This document shows positions 48,523 through 61,100 of a stretch of DNA of 64,000 nt, one piece after another. Under the pieces are notes generated by a model. That model did no database searches. It worked only from the letters and a program-made list of their open reading frames with translations, and was not told where the DNA came from. This stretch comes from Hofstenia miamia (taxonomy: Eukaryota; Xenacoelomorpha; Acoela; Hofsteniidae). Made by a program: the position numbers and the translations under genes. Location: positions 265,730 through 329,729 of the forward strand of contig CABFPE010000034.1 in the NCBI GenBank assembly GCA_900660155.1, in the 5' to 3' direction. Position 1 is the stretch's first letter. Every line of letters starts with the position of its first letter.

Positions 48523-48756
48523 CTATAGACAAAATGACTTTTCACCATCAGCATTTTTCCGATTTATAATCTTGGAATTGATGAAGAAGCACACAACTAA
48601 AATAATAAGAACTATAGCAACCAGGCACAGAAAAAGGCCTGCTGCTCCAAATGCAGCAAGGAAAGCGTCTTTTTGAAAGTTGTAGTGCTCTATTGGTGGC
48701 AGGGTAGTGGTTGAAAAGAATTCGAGCTTACTTTGTCCATGGCGCAATCTCTTCAT
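48523..48756 (-). CDS. Small single-pass membrane protein exon (paralogue of 18.2 kb)
   Basis: ATG at 48754-48756 (minus strand), 77 residues. After MKRLRHGQSKLEFF and STTT comes a hydrophobic segment (FLAAFGAAGLFLCLV then AIVLIILVVCFFI), a basic stop-transfer NSKIINRKN, and the end ADGEKSFCL. From STTT onward it aligns ungapped with the plus-strand exon at 18230-18469; the tail motif (R-K-N-x-D-G-x-K-S-F-C) is shared. An in-frame TGA (48763-48765) two codons before the Met argues that this Met is a true start, unless a splice site lies between. A candidate acceptor GTCCTTTAG ends at about 48773. AATAAA follows the stop closely. By topology rules it would be a type I or III membrane protein with a cytosolic tail. 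No known family is recognised; KCNE-like or SMIM-like small membrane proteins are only loose size analogues. Confidence 0.6.
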   Translation of the reverse strand: MKRLRHGQSKLEFFSTTTLPPIEHYNFQKDAFLAAFGAAGLFLCLVAIVLIILVVCFFINSKIINRKNADGEKSFCL

Positions 48757-49000
48757 GGTCCTTCAATGCTTTCTAAAGGACATTTATTATCAAAATGTTT
48801 TCGTAAGTTCAAAACTACAGAACAGTTTAGATTTGATTACATAAATCCACATAACAATACATACTACATTTATGTAAGCGTAAAGACTCGAATTTAATTG
48901 CAGTCTAGGCCTCATACAAACAACACTGCTAGCCCAATTGATTTGATTTTGCACGCCTTTGCTTAAAATATTTAAATACATTTGCATTGTTGTCACAGAA

Positions 49001-49159
49001 GGGGGGGGGGGGNNNNNNNNNNNNNNNNNNNNNNNNNNNNNNNNNNNNNNNNNNNNNNNNNNNNNNNNNNNNNNNNNNNNNNNNNNNNNNNNNNNNNNNN
49101 NNNNNNNNNNNNNNNNNNNNNNNNNNNNNNNNNNNNNNNNNNNNNNNNNGGGGGGGGGG
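49001..49159. other. 137-N assembly gap between poly-G tracts
   Basis: Twelve Gs (49001-49012), Ns at 49013-49149, then ten Gs (49150-49159). ORFs through this region are artefacts of the Ns. Confidence 0.97.
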
Positions 49160-52100
49160 TAATTAGGACTACAAGAAATACCATTTCCAAATCTAATCTC
49201 GAAATGATTGGAAGTCAATGAGCTTTAATATTTTCTGTATACAATTTTACTAATGGCATTTACCTGTATTAGTAATTTGAGCCTGTTAATAAAATTACTG
49301 CAACTTACATTTCAAATTTAACATAGGAGATAAATGAAGTGCTCTTCTTTCAGACACTATCATTACAAATTTAAATATTCAATGCAGAAACATATCCATA
49401 TAGAAGAAATCGAGAAAAAAATTGCGAAAAGAACGTTTCACATAATGGAAAGTGGCGGGATACAAAAAGCATTATTAAAACGATTTACTGCAAAGCTCAT
49501 CGGGACTGTGTACATTAAAAAACTTATTTACATAAAAAATTGTAAAGTTTCTTAACATTTCGATACATGCACAGTGTACGAAGCATATGATAATTGTATT
49601 TTAAGAGCTTCACAAATTCACCAGTCGAGACGAATGTCTTTATACGTCTCATGAATAAGGGAATGTTCGCGTACAATTCAATGAATAGTAATAGCCATTT
49701 GTACAGACTGCTCAAATATTTAATTCTTTTATTGTTCAGGAAAGGCTTTGTCTGTAATCAATTAAATGTGGGAATAAAATTAAGACGGACTTTAAGGTTT
49801 TATCCCAACTCTTGCATTTGAATGCTAAGAAAGCCATTTTCACAGACAAAATAACAATTCAAGTGCCATTGTTGCTAAAATGTCAAGTAACAATACCAAA
49901 TACAATGGGAATGAATATTGTATGGCACTAAATTCAAAAATTCACAAAGATATTTCTTAATGAATAAAAATCCAATTTAGACGCAAATCTCGATCTTCGT
50001 CTGCTCATGTAATTCTATTGAAAGTCTATTTTGTTAAAAAATTGTCAAATTCTGTAAAAAGAGGCGCACGTATATTCATCAATATGACTTTCTTAAAGTT
50101 AGCTGCGAAATAATATTTTTATATAGATTTCATTAAGTTTTATAGTAACTCCGTTTAAGTTAGGAAAAGTTAGTTTCGAGAAGGAGCTGAAAAGAAATAA
50201 TCTTTGTTTTACACATTCCACAAGTGTTGTTTATATTCATACTAAATGCATTGAATTTTACAAAAAATACACAAAAGACAAAAAATATAGACTATTGCAA
50301 AAAATTTTTATGAAATTTATGAGATTTGTATTCCGTCCAGAATTTGTATCCCTTCCAATAACTTTCACTTACTTTAATAAAATTATATGTTATTGTCAAT
50401 TTCTATTTTAACACTTTTCGACCAAACACTTCTTAGGTATCTCCGGTCTGTGAAGAAAGGATTGGACGGTGACATTAAAACGAAACTTTGCACAAAATTC
50501 TTCATAACAGCACTATCAATTTGGAATGTGAAATGTGATACCATCATTATTTTTATGACTTCATAAAATTTGAGGATTCTATAAATAAATGTAATATTAG
50601 GATTTATTCCTAACTTATCAAATATAATTTTCTTGGTTATTTTACTTACTTTTTCACTCTAACAATAATAGCAAGTTTTGCAGAAATTGGAAAACCATAC
50701 CCCCAGTCTCAATAGGAAAGCTTCGCAACGTTTTGAATAATATTTAAAAGCATAAAGGGACAAGAGAGGCAATGCTTCTCAGATCGAAGAGGGTTGTGCA
50801 AAAATATGTGCATAAAATCTGTTAATTTTTTGGGGGTATTCATGTCTTTAGATTTTTTAATATGATAAAAATTAAAAATATTTCTGCTGATTTCCTAAGT
50901 AAGGCGCATGAAATTCTATTCAAGTGATATTTCAATAAAAAAGGAGGTTACATAATGATGGATGACGTGTCGGTTCGAATTCGATTGTCAATTTACTTGT
51001 TTAAGTTCTTGATAGTTGCGAGTAGATTCTAACTAATTCTTGCTTCAAGGTATACAAAGAGCTGATGTTAGGAAAGGTATTGAACGTTTCCAAGCTAACG
51101 TAGATTTCTTTATTACAAGATATTAGTACAGATGTTCAGAATCACTTAAAGCTGAAACAACGAGTGCAAAGAATCAGTTTAAAAACCTTTGGCAGACGGT
51201 TGAGTGCATGAAAATTAAGTTAAAATTGCACCACAGTTAAAATCTTAGTTCCGAATATTATGTAGGCCTATTGAGCAGTATTCATTTCATACCTTCTTGA
51301 GAGCGAATTTGTAAATTTTTTCATTTGAAGTTTAATAGTCAAATTTGTATTGTAGTTTTCTAAATATCTCTTTCTTAGGACTTCAAAAAATTTGAAATTA
51401 GCCTATTATAGTCGCTGTTTTAGTCATATTCTAGCTATTATTTTTCCAATGGAGTTAAAATTTACAAGACATTAAAATTAGAAAGGTATTATTCTTATCA
51501 AAACATCGAATAAGGAACATAAGCGAATATATTAAAAATATAAAATTGATTAATCTAGAAGGAAATCAAAGAATAATTTTTAAATTTTTAAAATTTGTCT
51601 TTAAATACATTAAAGAAATTCAGCTGTCTTTCAATAAATATTTTAAAAAATTTTAAATTATCATCTAAAAAAACAATTCATTATGCTTTGATATGAAATT
51701 TATTTTCAGGAATATATACTTTTTTCATAGCCATAAATGAATTATTTCCAGATTAACTACACATGTTCAATAAATATCGCGGGTTTGAAACAGAGCCCGA
51801 ATAGACTTCCCAATATGAAGATGTTTGGACTTTTATCAGCAAGTACGAAGTAACTGTATCTGGGTTAAATCCAGAAATATAACAATTAAGTAAATTGCAG
51901 CACTAGTTAAGTTGTACATTATCCAAAATATATACTAAACATTGCACCCTCTCATGAAAGAGTATTAATTAATTTGAAATAAAATTTAGGTTCTTTTAAA
52001 CTTTAGCTATATAGTACATATTTTTAATTTAAAGTATGCATGTAACTGGGTTTGATGCTTAGGTCTGAGTTTAAATCAATTAAGTTGTGTGAGGTCTGGC

Positions 52101-55100
52101 TATCATAAGCCCATTTTCAGTTTAAATGCATTAAGTAAAAAGCATATAAAGTCAATTGTTTAGTTTATATTTATACAATGACTACTTATTGATGTTTTTG
52201 GACAAAAATTCCTTGTAATTTTTAGCATATTTTAAGAATAAATTCCGAACATGCTTTGAAATTGGGCACACAAGAATTGTTTGAATGCTGGATTGAAGAC
52301 AAAGTTGTTACCTTGCTACGTATTTAGTTAATGTATAATATTGGTGTGATAATGATGACTTGCTTGAGGTTTATATACATAATGTGCAAACTTTAAAAAT
52401 TTGACAACACTTAATGAAGAGAATAAATTCCAAGGTCCTCTGGGGAAATGAAAAACTTTTATTAATCAACGTATATCTTGTTAATATATTTGTCTTTTTT
52501 ACTTAAAGCTCTTTTTTAACGTAAATCATTGATTTATTATTTACTTATATCATAATATAACCACGTTTATCTTTCTGCTCTTTGCTGGATTTGTAATTCT
52601 TAATCCATTAACTACAAGATTTAGTACAATTTCTGACATTAATTAGCAGTAAGAAATCATTGACACATATAAGCGTCTAAAAGACTGAGAGTGAAATCTA
52701 TGTTACATTCAACTAATGTAAATTGCAAATTTATTGCTAACAAGAACACTGTTTTTTTTGAAAATTATTTGTTGTGGGAAAAGGACCAAGGATGTCGGTC
52801 AAATGCCATATAAAGATCACTCACAATAATTTACAAATGCTTCAATTTCAAGCAATTACTTAGGAGCTCATTAAAATAGATTCTCCCAAAATTAATGGTA
52901 AGTACAAACTAGAAGCTTCTATAGGTAACATGTGATGAAAAAAATTCAATTTCAAAATTTCTATGAGATATGAGTGTATTGATATAAAATTGTAAATTTA
53001 TAAACGTCTTAATTATTTGATTTATTCTATTTAAGCTGGGGATTGAAGCTAGAAGTCTGAGAATAAATCTAGGGCAAATTTAATTAGAAAACATTAAAAT
53101 TTATCCGAGTGCAAAGACATAATAAAATTGAAATCTTGGTAAAATATGAAGTAGATTACTTTATTTTCAAAGCTTATAATCGTGTGAAAAAAATTATTCA
53201 ATTATTTCTAATTGCTTAAGTACAATTATTTTGCGAATTTCATATAATTTAATGCATGACGGCTTTTATTTGAAAAAAGTGTTAAAATACAATAAGCGTT
53301 TTGTAGCATTCCCACTGGAAATATATTTCGACTGGAGTGTAAACGTTTTCAAAAGAAAACAAATTGTCTTTTGTAAAATATTAAACTACCTGTCTGCGAA
53401 TTCTGTGAGAACCGGTGCATTGATAAACATCAAAATACGACGGCTGCTTGCTAAATGTCACAGCAACAAATATCAACTGAACTGGAGAGCAGCTTCAATT
53501 TAATGGAATTAATTCATTTTCCATTATTGCTCTTGGTGGTGAAACGAAACACAAGATGTGCGTCATAAAGTTTATTTGTGATTTGTATGCTACCTAAAAT
53601 CTAATTGCTTTGCTAACTCCATCTAATAAACGAGGCTTTATGAATGTGAGTAATATGAAGCCGATACAAAAGGCTTGCTAAGCGCATCCATTCAGAATAT
53701 ATTTCTCTCAAATGAAGTTAATTCTGCTTGGATATATTGAAACTAAATTTCTTCCCTTGAAAATTAATTAAGTTAGTCTAAATTCATTTTAGCATCGGAA
53801 TACATCTCCGTAGAAACTAATATCTTCGATTTTTGTCGGTTTTTGTGTTAAACATACAATAATATGGCTATAGGAACGTTTTCAAATCCTTATCCAAAGT
53901 TGGAATAATTTTGACATTTTAAGATATTCATATAATGAAGATTGAACAATTTATGGATTCATTTTCAAAATTTCTTGAAAAATCTGAATTGCATAGCGAA
54001 ATAAATTTGTTATTAATTGAAATCCCGTTAATATTTTTGGTTCTTTACTTCAATATGTTGGGAATAGAAAGTTCACTAAATTTTAATCACAGACAAAACC
54101 ACCTGAGAAAATGGAACTCCTTCCAGAAATGTCGCTTTTGCTATTGTAATTTTGAAGAATGATCTGCTTGATTTATGTGTTTGACCCACTGCTTCTGTCC
54201 AAACTATCGATTTTATTATGAAAGTTTGACAGATAACGAAATTTTTATCGATTTGGGAATGATTTATAACAAAGACTTTGTAAATGACAAAGTGCTGTAG
54301 AATTTGCAAGAATCTTAAAATATTGTACTTTAAGTAATACAAAAGCGTACTCAAATAAGACTTCACTAAAATTTGTGAAATTTTAACTAGAAATTTGATG
54401 GATAAAGTCTAGATGAAGATTCCCATTATTGTTTATACATGAACATATATAGTCTCTGTAAAAAATTTTACAAATCGATTCTTATCAAAATGCCAGTATT
54501 AATGTTATAATTTTGTTTTTCGTTTTAGATTCACAGTTATTGTCAATCTTTTATCAGATGTATTGTTGTATTCAAATAGGAATATCTATATAGCCGCCAC
54601 CCCCCTTCAGTGTTTACGATATTACTAATGTAGGAAACTGTATTATTTTGTAGGATACTGTAATTATATATAGTTAACTCAGGCAATAATCTTTGTTGTT
54701 TCACGCCAGCCAATGATACATATAACATATGCAAGCATAGAAGAAGTGAAGCAAATTACCTGATTTGCGACTCCTCAAACCTGACCTCATTAATCCTGAT
54801 AGATATGATCTAAAAATCCTGACCTGACTCAAGAAATGTGAATATGCAAACGTGAATTTTTAGACATCCGATTAACACCGGTTAGGGTAAGATATCCTCC
54901 GGTCAGGTTAATGGGGTTAAATATATTAGCAATCACACTACTAGTGTCTATGCGCAATGAGATTGATCACGTAGCTGTGGTGCATTTGTAAACAATCACA
55001 AAGTTTCACTTTGCTATAGTATTGCCAAATTTTCATTTTTATCTATAAGCGAAAAATGCATTTTTTGGAAACCATATTGTCTACAAATGTTTATTAAAGT

Positions 55101-57913
55101 TTTTATTTTGGAAATGTTCGATTAGATGTTCGTAAAATCACATTTAAGCGGCTACAAATTCCAGGAAAAGGTACTGTACTGAATTAGCAAAATAACCTCA
55201 TAATATTATCAACTGTATGTCTAATGTAAGAAACACATTACTAGATTTTGATTACAACAAATTAACAATGCATGCTTACCAATTAAGAAAGTGTACAAAA
55301 ATTGCAATTTAGATCTGTTTTTAGTATGCTAGTTTTTACTTATATTAATAGCACTGTCTTTTATTTGCAATTTTATAAGCTCATTATTATACATTTTAGC
55401 CTTATTTTCGATGTGTTATTTTTGTCTGTAGAACTCACAGGGGGTGAGGAGGAGTTGATTGATCCCCCTGATAAAAACTTTCCACTAAATATTTTTCCAT
55501 GCACTTTGTACATACGATAAGAATTTTTTCTCTACAAAATGAGACCCTTAGATAGGTTAGGTCATTATCATTACACTTATGACATCATCATTTTAATGGT
55601 GGATAAGGAAAAAGTGATGACTTTTTGAAGTTTTGGATTTTTTCATTAGACTAAATTTTATGATGCCTCCTGAGCTGAATTAACCTTCTTAGTGCATTTA
55701 TTAGGGCCTTATTCCGTTACAACGAATATAAAATGTCGAAATGGTGAACAAAAAATTAGTTTCATGCAAAAACTCAAAATGGCAAAATGAAAAAATTTCG
55801 AATATACTGTTTACAAACGTTCTATCATAAAAGCACCATTGGGTGAAACTACTGCAATTTTTGTTAGAACACTTCTCATATTACAAAATTAAAATTCAGA
55901 GATATCAAAGATACAAAAATTTGAAGAAACTTGCAAGGTCTTAAATCAACCTCTCCCTTGTAATAAATAGGATTATAATAATCATAGCTTTGTCCAGACA
56001 TATTTCATCAAAACTAGGAGTATTTACAAGACCATGACAATAAGTTGAATTTTATTATAAGGCATTTGTTCAAAAAGTATTCCGTTTTTAAGCGCAATTT
56101 TATGATACCACTTCGTAAATGCACCTTTGCGAGACATTAAATCATGACGCATTATTGAAAATTTGAAATAGTTAACGCAAAACTTCAAGTTCATTATTGC
56201 AATCAACTGGCTGAATTTTTTTATAATTTTCACAGAGTAGGCCCTGTTTCTTACTGTCTCAAATTAATGAAAACTCCTTATTCCTTATTACTCAGCAGTT
56301 AATTTTGCTTTAATAATTTGTAGGTAAACTATAAACGCATCTCAATAAAATCTACAGCTAACATACGCAACACAATCCAATCTGAAGTTTTCTGCAGTTA
56401 TTAAATTGTTTGTATTGTTATCCCAAACACAATATAAAAATAATCAACATTGCATTTAATTATTCCACAATATACATGCATTATTATCAGAAATTGAGAA
56501 AATATTGAGCAATAAGAAATGTTTAAAAATTATCAGCTAAATGTTTTCAAATCGGAAAGATACAGATTGAGATTGCGAACCAAACCTACTTCTAGTTATG
56601 ATACTTGTCAACTATCTGTTCTTCCTTTTTGTCAATAGTGTCAATTCTTGTATCGTCTGATTACATGGCTGTTTTTAACAAGCTTTGTTGGCATTAAATT
56701 TTTCTGCACAGTGCTATGCAAACTGTACAATATAATTAGCAGAAATTACCGAATTTGAAATATAATTCTTCTTTGGAAATAGCAGAGTAATATATTTAGC
56801 TCCCATTATAATATTGAATTTTATTGTACAAGTGTTTACAGAGACCAAGAAAATACTACCAGTAGGGCAATTTTTTTCTCTGCCCAGGAGTCTACTATGT
56901 AGATAGTTCTTTTCTAATTATGAATTGAAATTAAAACATTTTAATCGAACACTTGTTAATGAAATGCGACCTAAAACTTATTAATTTTAGTTGAAACATT
57001 TGGAAAGTTAATACGCCTTTATTTTCATAAACTTCTAAACATAAATTACTATCAGATTAGGCGACAATGGGCTGGAACCACAATACAATTCTTTCAAAAA
57101 AGTTAGCAGTAATTGTCAAAAAATGACTATATCCCACGCCTCTCTGTCAAACTATGCAAACCTAAAATGAAATAACTCAGCAAAGAGCAATCTCTACCGA
57201 ATCCATTAATATATACATTTATCAACTAAATTAGTGTAATAATTTTCAATTATTCATTTGAATATACCAATTGATACACACTTGTACATGCACATATTAT
57301 TGTACTAAGCAACAACATATTGTTAGGCTTATATTTGTTCGTACAGCGTTATTAATAATTACCCTAATTATGCTGTGACCCAAGATTGCTTAACTAAAAA
57401 AATGTAAAAGTTATTTAAGTGCATTAATTACATTGTGCCAATTTCAAGTAAAGTTTATAGAACTAGTTTGGAGTAAAAACATTTTCAGATGAAAGACTAT
57501 TTAATGTCTGCAATGCAATTGAATTGATTCGAGTACCATTTCTTGAAGCCTTGTGACACATACTACAGAAGAATGACATTTAGCTAGTATGATATGTCTA
57601 TAGCAAACTTACAAATTTAAGAAATGAAGCAACTTGCCGGTTTCCGTTGAAGAAGACAGTATATTTTAAACAAAAGTGCGCTTAAAATAAAGCGATTCGC
57701 TTAAGATTTCGTGAAGAGAAATTTCATTTAAACACTTACTTTAAATTTAGCTACGCATGTGAAATATTGTCATGTCTTTTCTGTAAAAATTTAGACATAA
57801 GCTTTAAATTTATCTTAATATTAATGTGTTTTTAATACAGAATTCAAGATAAAACTTATAACTGACCTTCCTAATTTGGAAGCATTGCAAACAAAATTAA
57901 TAACCTTGTAGCT
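49160..57913. other. Long AT-rich stretch without recognised genes
   Basis: Short ORFs here (for example 53231-53503 plus, 53935-54162 plus) have AT-driven composition and no motif. Minor scraps: a GC-richer patch at 54775-54910 with repeated TGACCTGA-type words, and a small palindrome-like CAGGGGGTGAGG ... ATCCCCCTG at 55439-55471. It could be intergenic or intronic DNA. Confidence 0.5.
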
Positions 57914-57926
57914 CTATGGTTATAGT
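57914..57926. repeat. Target-site duplication, left copy
   Basis: CTATGGTTATAGT, identical to 58624-58636. Matching stops exactly at both edges. Confidence 0.88.
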
Positions 57927-58623
57927 CGGGGTTACTCTACCAGTCAACGGACTGAAGAGTGGGTGGCAACAGATCAGCTCTGGCACTTCCCCTAGAAGTG
58001 TGCAGGCCGGCTTAATCATGCTTGCCCTCTGGCGACCCCTGGCACGCAGACTGCTGATCTGTGTTGAGTCTGATCAGCAGAGAGTGAAGCCGAAGGCCGA
58101 GCTTCGTGAGAGGGTTGCGCCTCTCTACAGCTTTCGCCTACCGTCTGCCTGTTATAAAGATCCTGATTATTTTGGAGATATTTGTTACACTTGAGTGCAA
58201 AGCACCAAGTGACGTCCTAAAGTCTCCGTAACTTAGAATGTCGGATCATAACTAAAACCCATGACAAAGCAAAGCTCCCTCATAGGTAAGGCTCAGCAAA
58301 TGCTGGCCTAGGCCTATCTAGAGGCCAGAGACAGAGGAAAATCCTCTGTATAACTGCCCTCGTAGACGCACTCTACGGCTCTGGGCATAGACGTCGCCGT
58401 CTGCTCCACAGAACAGACAGTCTCACATCATCATCACCGCCCCCATATGTGCAAAGCACACATGGTTGCACCTTCTTATACCCTATTGTTTAACGTCCAC
58501 TCTAGGTTCGGGACTCCGCAAAGCGACGCGCCCATCAAGTATTGGCTCAGCGTCTCCGCTTCTCCAGGAACCACCACGAGGAGGTTACTCTCTAGGACGA
58601 TTCAGGCATAGCCCTTTCGGTTC
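57927..58623. mobile_element. GC-rich 697-bp retroposon-like insertion
   Basis: The insertion is far richer in G and C than its flanks and is bounded exactly by a perfect 13-bp direct repeat. It has no terminal inverted repeats and no long ORF with a recognisable domain. Its middle has several short perfect hairpins: CAGAGGA-AAA-TCCTCTG (58332-58348), CGTAGA-CGCAC-TCTACG (58361-58377) and TGTGC-AAA-GCACA (58448-58460). A duplication of this length is typical of target-primed retroposition by LINE machinery. That makes it most likely a long SINE, a LINE 3'-end fragment or a retroposed structured RNA. No A-tail is visible at either side. No tRNA, 5S or 7SL similarity was recognised, so the source is unknown. 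Confidence 0.7.
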
Positions 58624-58636
58624 CTATGGTTATAGT
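58624..58636. repeat. Target-site duplication, right copy
   Basis: CTATGGTTATAGT, identical to 57914-57926. Confidence 0.88.
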
Positions 58637-59453
58637 AATATTTTTTGCTCCGAAAGAATATCAAATCTGGATAATCTGAGGGCGGAGTGGCCCAGTCTAA
58701 AGAAAAATAACCCGAGCCGGACTTTTTTAAACCCAATACCATTTTTAAAGTAAGGTTGTCGGCTGCGTATGGTTAGAGATGTCAAATCAATTTGTTGAAT
58801 TTTCATACCAAAATTTGAAGAACTTCGAATTCCCAATATTAATTAAAATTCAAATATTCACAGGCAAACGTTCGTTTCTAAATTTTAAGAAGCTTTCAAA
58901 ATATTAGTAAAAAAAATAAATAAACATAATCAGTTTCAGGTTGGACAAAGTACATGGACATTAATATAATTTATAAGGGTAGGTAAATAAGTATAGTAAG
59001 AATTGTGCTGAGATAAAGAATTACTTTTTCGCACTTTTCAGCTTCGACGCGTCTATTTCGACATTTTTGTTCTAGTATAGAATTCTCTTCCTTACCCTCT
59101 GTTCTGCTCTTCCACAATTCAATGCTGACGTCCACTAGTGATACCTTGGGTTGCTTATTTATACATACTCATAGACAAATGCCTCTGTTTCTACAGCTTC
59201 CTCAGCAATTCGGAGTTTTCTTCCTTCCTGTTCCTTTGACATGTACCGCACTTAGTACAATCTATCCACATTCCAAATTATTATAATTATCATTATTATT
59301 ATTATACGCCATACATTTCCCTTGTTATTGAAAAAAAATTGCCTAGTAACAATATTTGGAGATTAGGTAGACGTCAGTATAATCTTGGATTAAATATCTG
59401 AAAATGGATGGGTCATGCGACTTAAGTTCAAATTAATGGACACAATTTGAACA
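58637..59453. other. Flank with a less AT-rich patch, unassigned
   Basis: 59040-59270 is richer in C and G than its surroundings. On the minus strand it has an exon-like MSKEQEGRKLRIAEEAVETE run, but no splice site or family was established. A short ATT-rich microsatellite is at 59280-59306. Confidence 0.3.
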
Positions 59454-59504
59454 TGGTTCGAGTCAAGGTGTACATAATATTATTATGTACACCTTGGTTC
59501 GAGT
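59454..59504. repeat. Perfect 33-bp hairpin flanked by 10-bp direct repeats
   Basis: TGGTTCGAGT (59454-59463) and TGGTTCGAGT (59495-59504) enclose a palindrome (59464-59496) with 15-base arms CAAGGTGTACATAAT / ATTATGTACACCTTG and a 3-base loop. Confidence 0.92.
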
Positions 59505-60278
59505 TTTGTGTAAAATTTATGACTCCATTTGAATTTTCAGATCACTATTGTTACTAAACTACGAAATTTAATTTAAAGCTATTTTTGCCTGTTAATAGAT
59601 AGAATTTAACTAATTTATAAAATCAGCAAATGTAAATTCTTGCACATTTTTTAGTTTTAAAATTTTGAAATGATTTGATAAATCCATATTTCATGGTAAA
59701 TGCAGTTCGCTTCTCATCGTGGCATTTTACGTTTTCAGATAGTTACACTCTCATATAGTGATGCTTAATTGCTCTATAAAACACAATTTGCATTTCACAA
59801 TGATGTTTATATGGCTGCAATCAAATGCTAAGCGTGTTTTTATGGGTTCCTATTATCAAAGAATGTTCGAAAAACGGCTTTCTCGTGTTTGATTGGATGT
59901 TCTTTGATATATAAAAATTATTTTGTAAAGCATTAATGCATTCCACCGTCATGCTACCAGAACCGTGGCTAGCACTTGCAAGTTTGGGGTCATGGCCCCG
60001 TAGCTATCAATAAACTAATCATATTTTTATTCATGTGAAAAAAAATTTCCACTTTGTATAAACTCAATTTTTTGATCGAATGGAATGATATTTAACAGAA
60101 TTCAACTAAAATATATTCGCAGGAAGTGATACGAATTTTTTTACTGTGAATTAGTTACAAAATATTTCAACTAATGTCTGTGTTTTACAACATTTCTATA
60201 GCTCTCTTTGCTATAACAGGCTCATCAACATGTTCAACCAGGGCTGCGTGTTGTGCACATGACTAAGTATGAGCTTGT
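59505..60278. other. AT-rich non-coding stretch, nothing recognised
   Basis: No supported feature. Confidence 0.45.
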
Positions 60279-60286
60279 ATGGTTTT

Positions 60287-61092
60287 AGAGGTGCCGCTTA
60301 TGGTATTCCCATATATGGCAAGGTGAAATATGCTAGCTATCCGTAATGGCAACATTTTATAATTCGTTCATCCATTAGGGCCATAATCGCCATTATGTAA
60401 AATTTGGTGAATTATGGTGAAATGTAATTAGAGCAGGGGTAAGCAATACTTAATTGGAGCGCTACGAATTAATCGATTCTTTCTATCATGTAGAAGATTG
60501 TTACCGATTATTGGTAATAATTTGAATATAAATAATTGATCAAAAGAACAGTACGCAGTAAAACTTTTCAATTGAAAATTTAAGGAGATTAATAGTGTTT
60601 CATTCCAAACTTTTCTGTTAGAACTAAGAAAATGTTTTTTCTCCTAAATGAACAGGGTTTTGATCAAAATTTAATTACTTTCGATGTTATGATCATCTTT
60701 AGATGTCATGATGTGTGCATGTACAACATAAGGTACAAAAATTAAAAATGAGAAACTCTTAAATCGGTAGAATTTGACTGCAATCGAAACTATTTACTAA
60801 AGTTTTACAACACCTTTACTAGTTGTTGATTAATCAAAATGTTGTTGCTTTTAAGTTTTTAGCCATTTAATTAGCATAGATATAAGATATAATATATATT
60901 ACATTAAGGTTACAATTTTCTTGAAACTCAATAAAATTCTGTATATGTAGAAATAAATTAATGGATTTCCTTTATTGCCATATTCTTAAGCTTGCCGTCC
61001 ATAATTGCCATAAAAATTTTTCTACCATATCATTATGGTAACCATAATATGGTACATAATGGTATGGCACCATATTATAATCGGTACCTCTG
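60287..61092. mobile_element. hAT-type non-autonomous element (MITE)
   Basis: The left end reads TAGAGGTGCCGCTTATGGTA. The reverse complement of the right end reads CAGAGGTACCGATTATAATA. Both fit the C-A-G-R-G-G-T start of hAT termini. The outer octamers are TATGGTTT (60279-60286) and TCTGGCTT (61093-61100), six of eight matching, as in an old hAT target duplication. The 806-bp interior has no ORF. Subterminal words based on CCATAAT/ATTATGG recur near both ends. A nested CAGGGGTAAGCAAT at 60434 may be the start of another hAT relic. Confidence 0.65.
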
Positions 61093-61100
61093 TCTGGCTT

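Noticed and set aside
48790..49218. 142-codon ORF crossing the N gap
   Set aside because: It is open only because Ns are read as unknown residues.
53231..53503. 90-codon plus-strand ORF
   Set aside because: Composition driven by AT bias (Lys/Asn/Ile/Phe/Tyr); no motif.
57916..58194. 92-codon plus-strand ORF in the GC-rich insertion
   Set aside because: Open because of local GC composition; no domain, and it begins inside the target duplication.
57927..58623. rRNA, tRNA or 7SL gene in the GC-rich island
   Set aside because: No recognisable rRNA core, cloverleaf or Alu-domain sequence; GGTTCGGGACTCC resembles a B box only with a two-base insertion.
58466..58753. 95-codon plus-strand ORF
   Set aside because: It runs across the right edge of the 697-bp insertion and its target duplication, so it is not a conserved gene.
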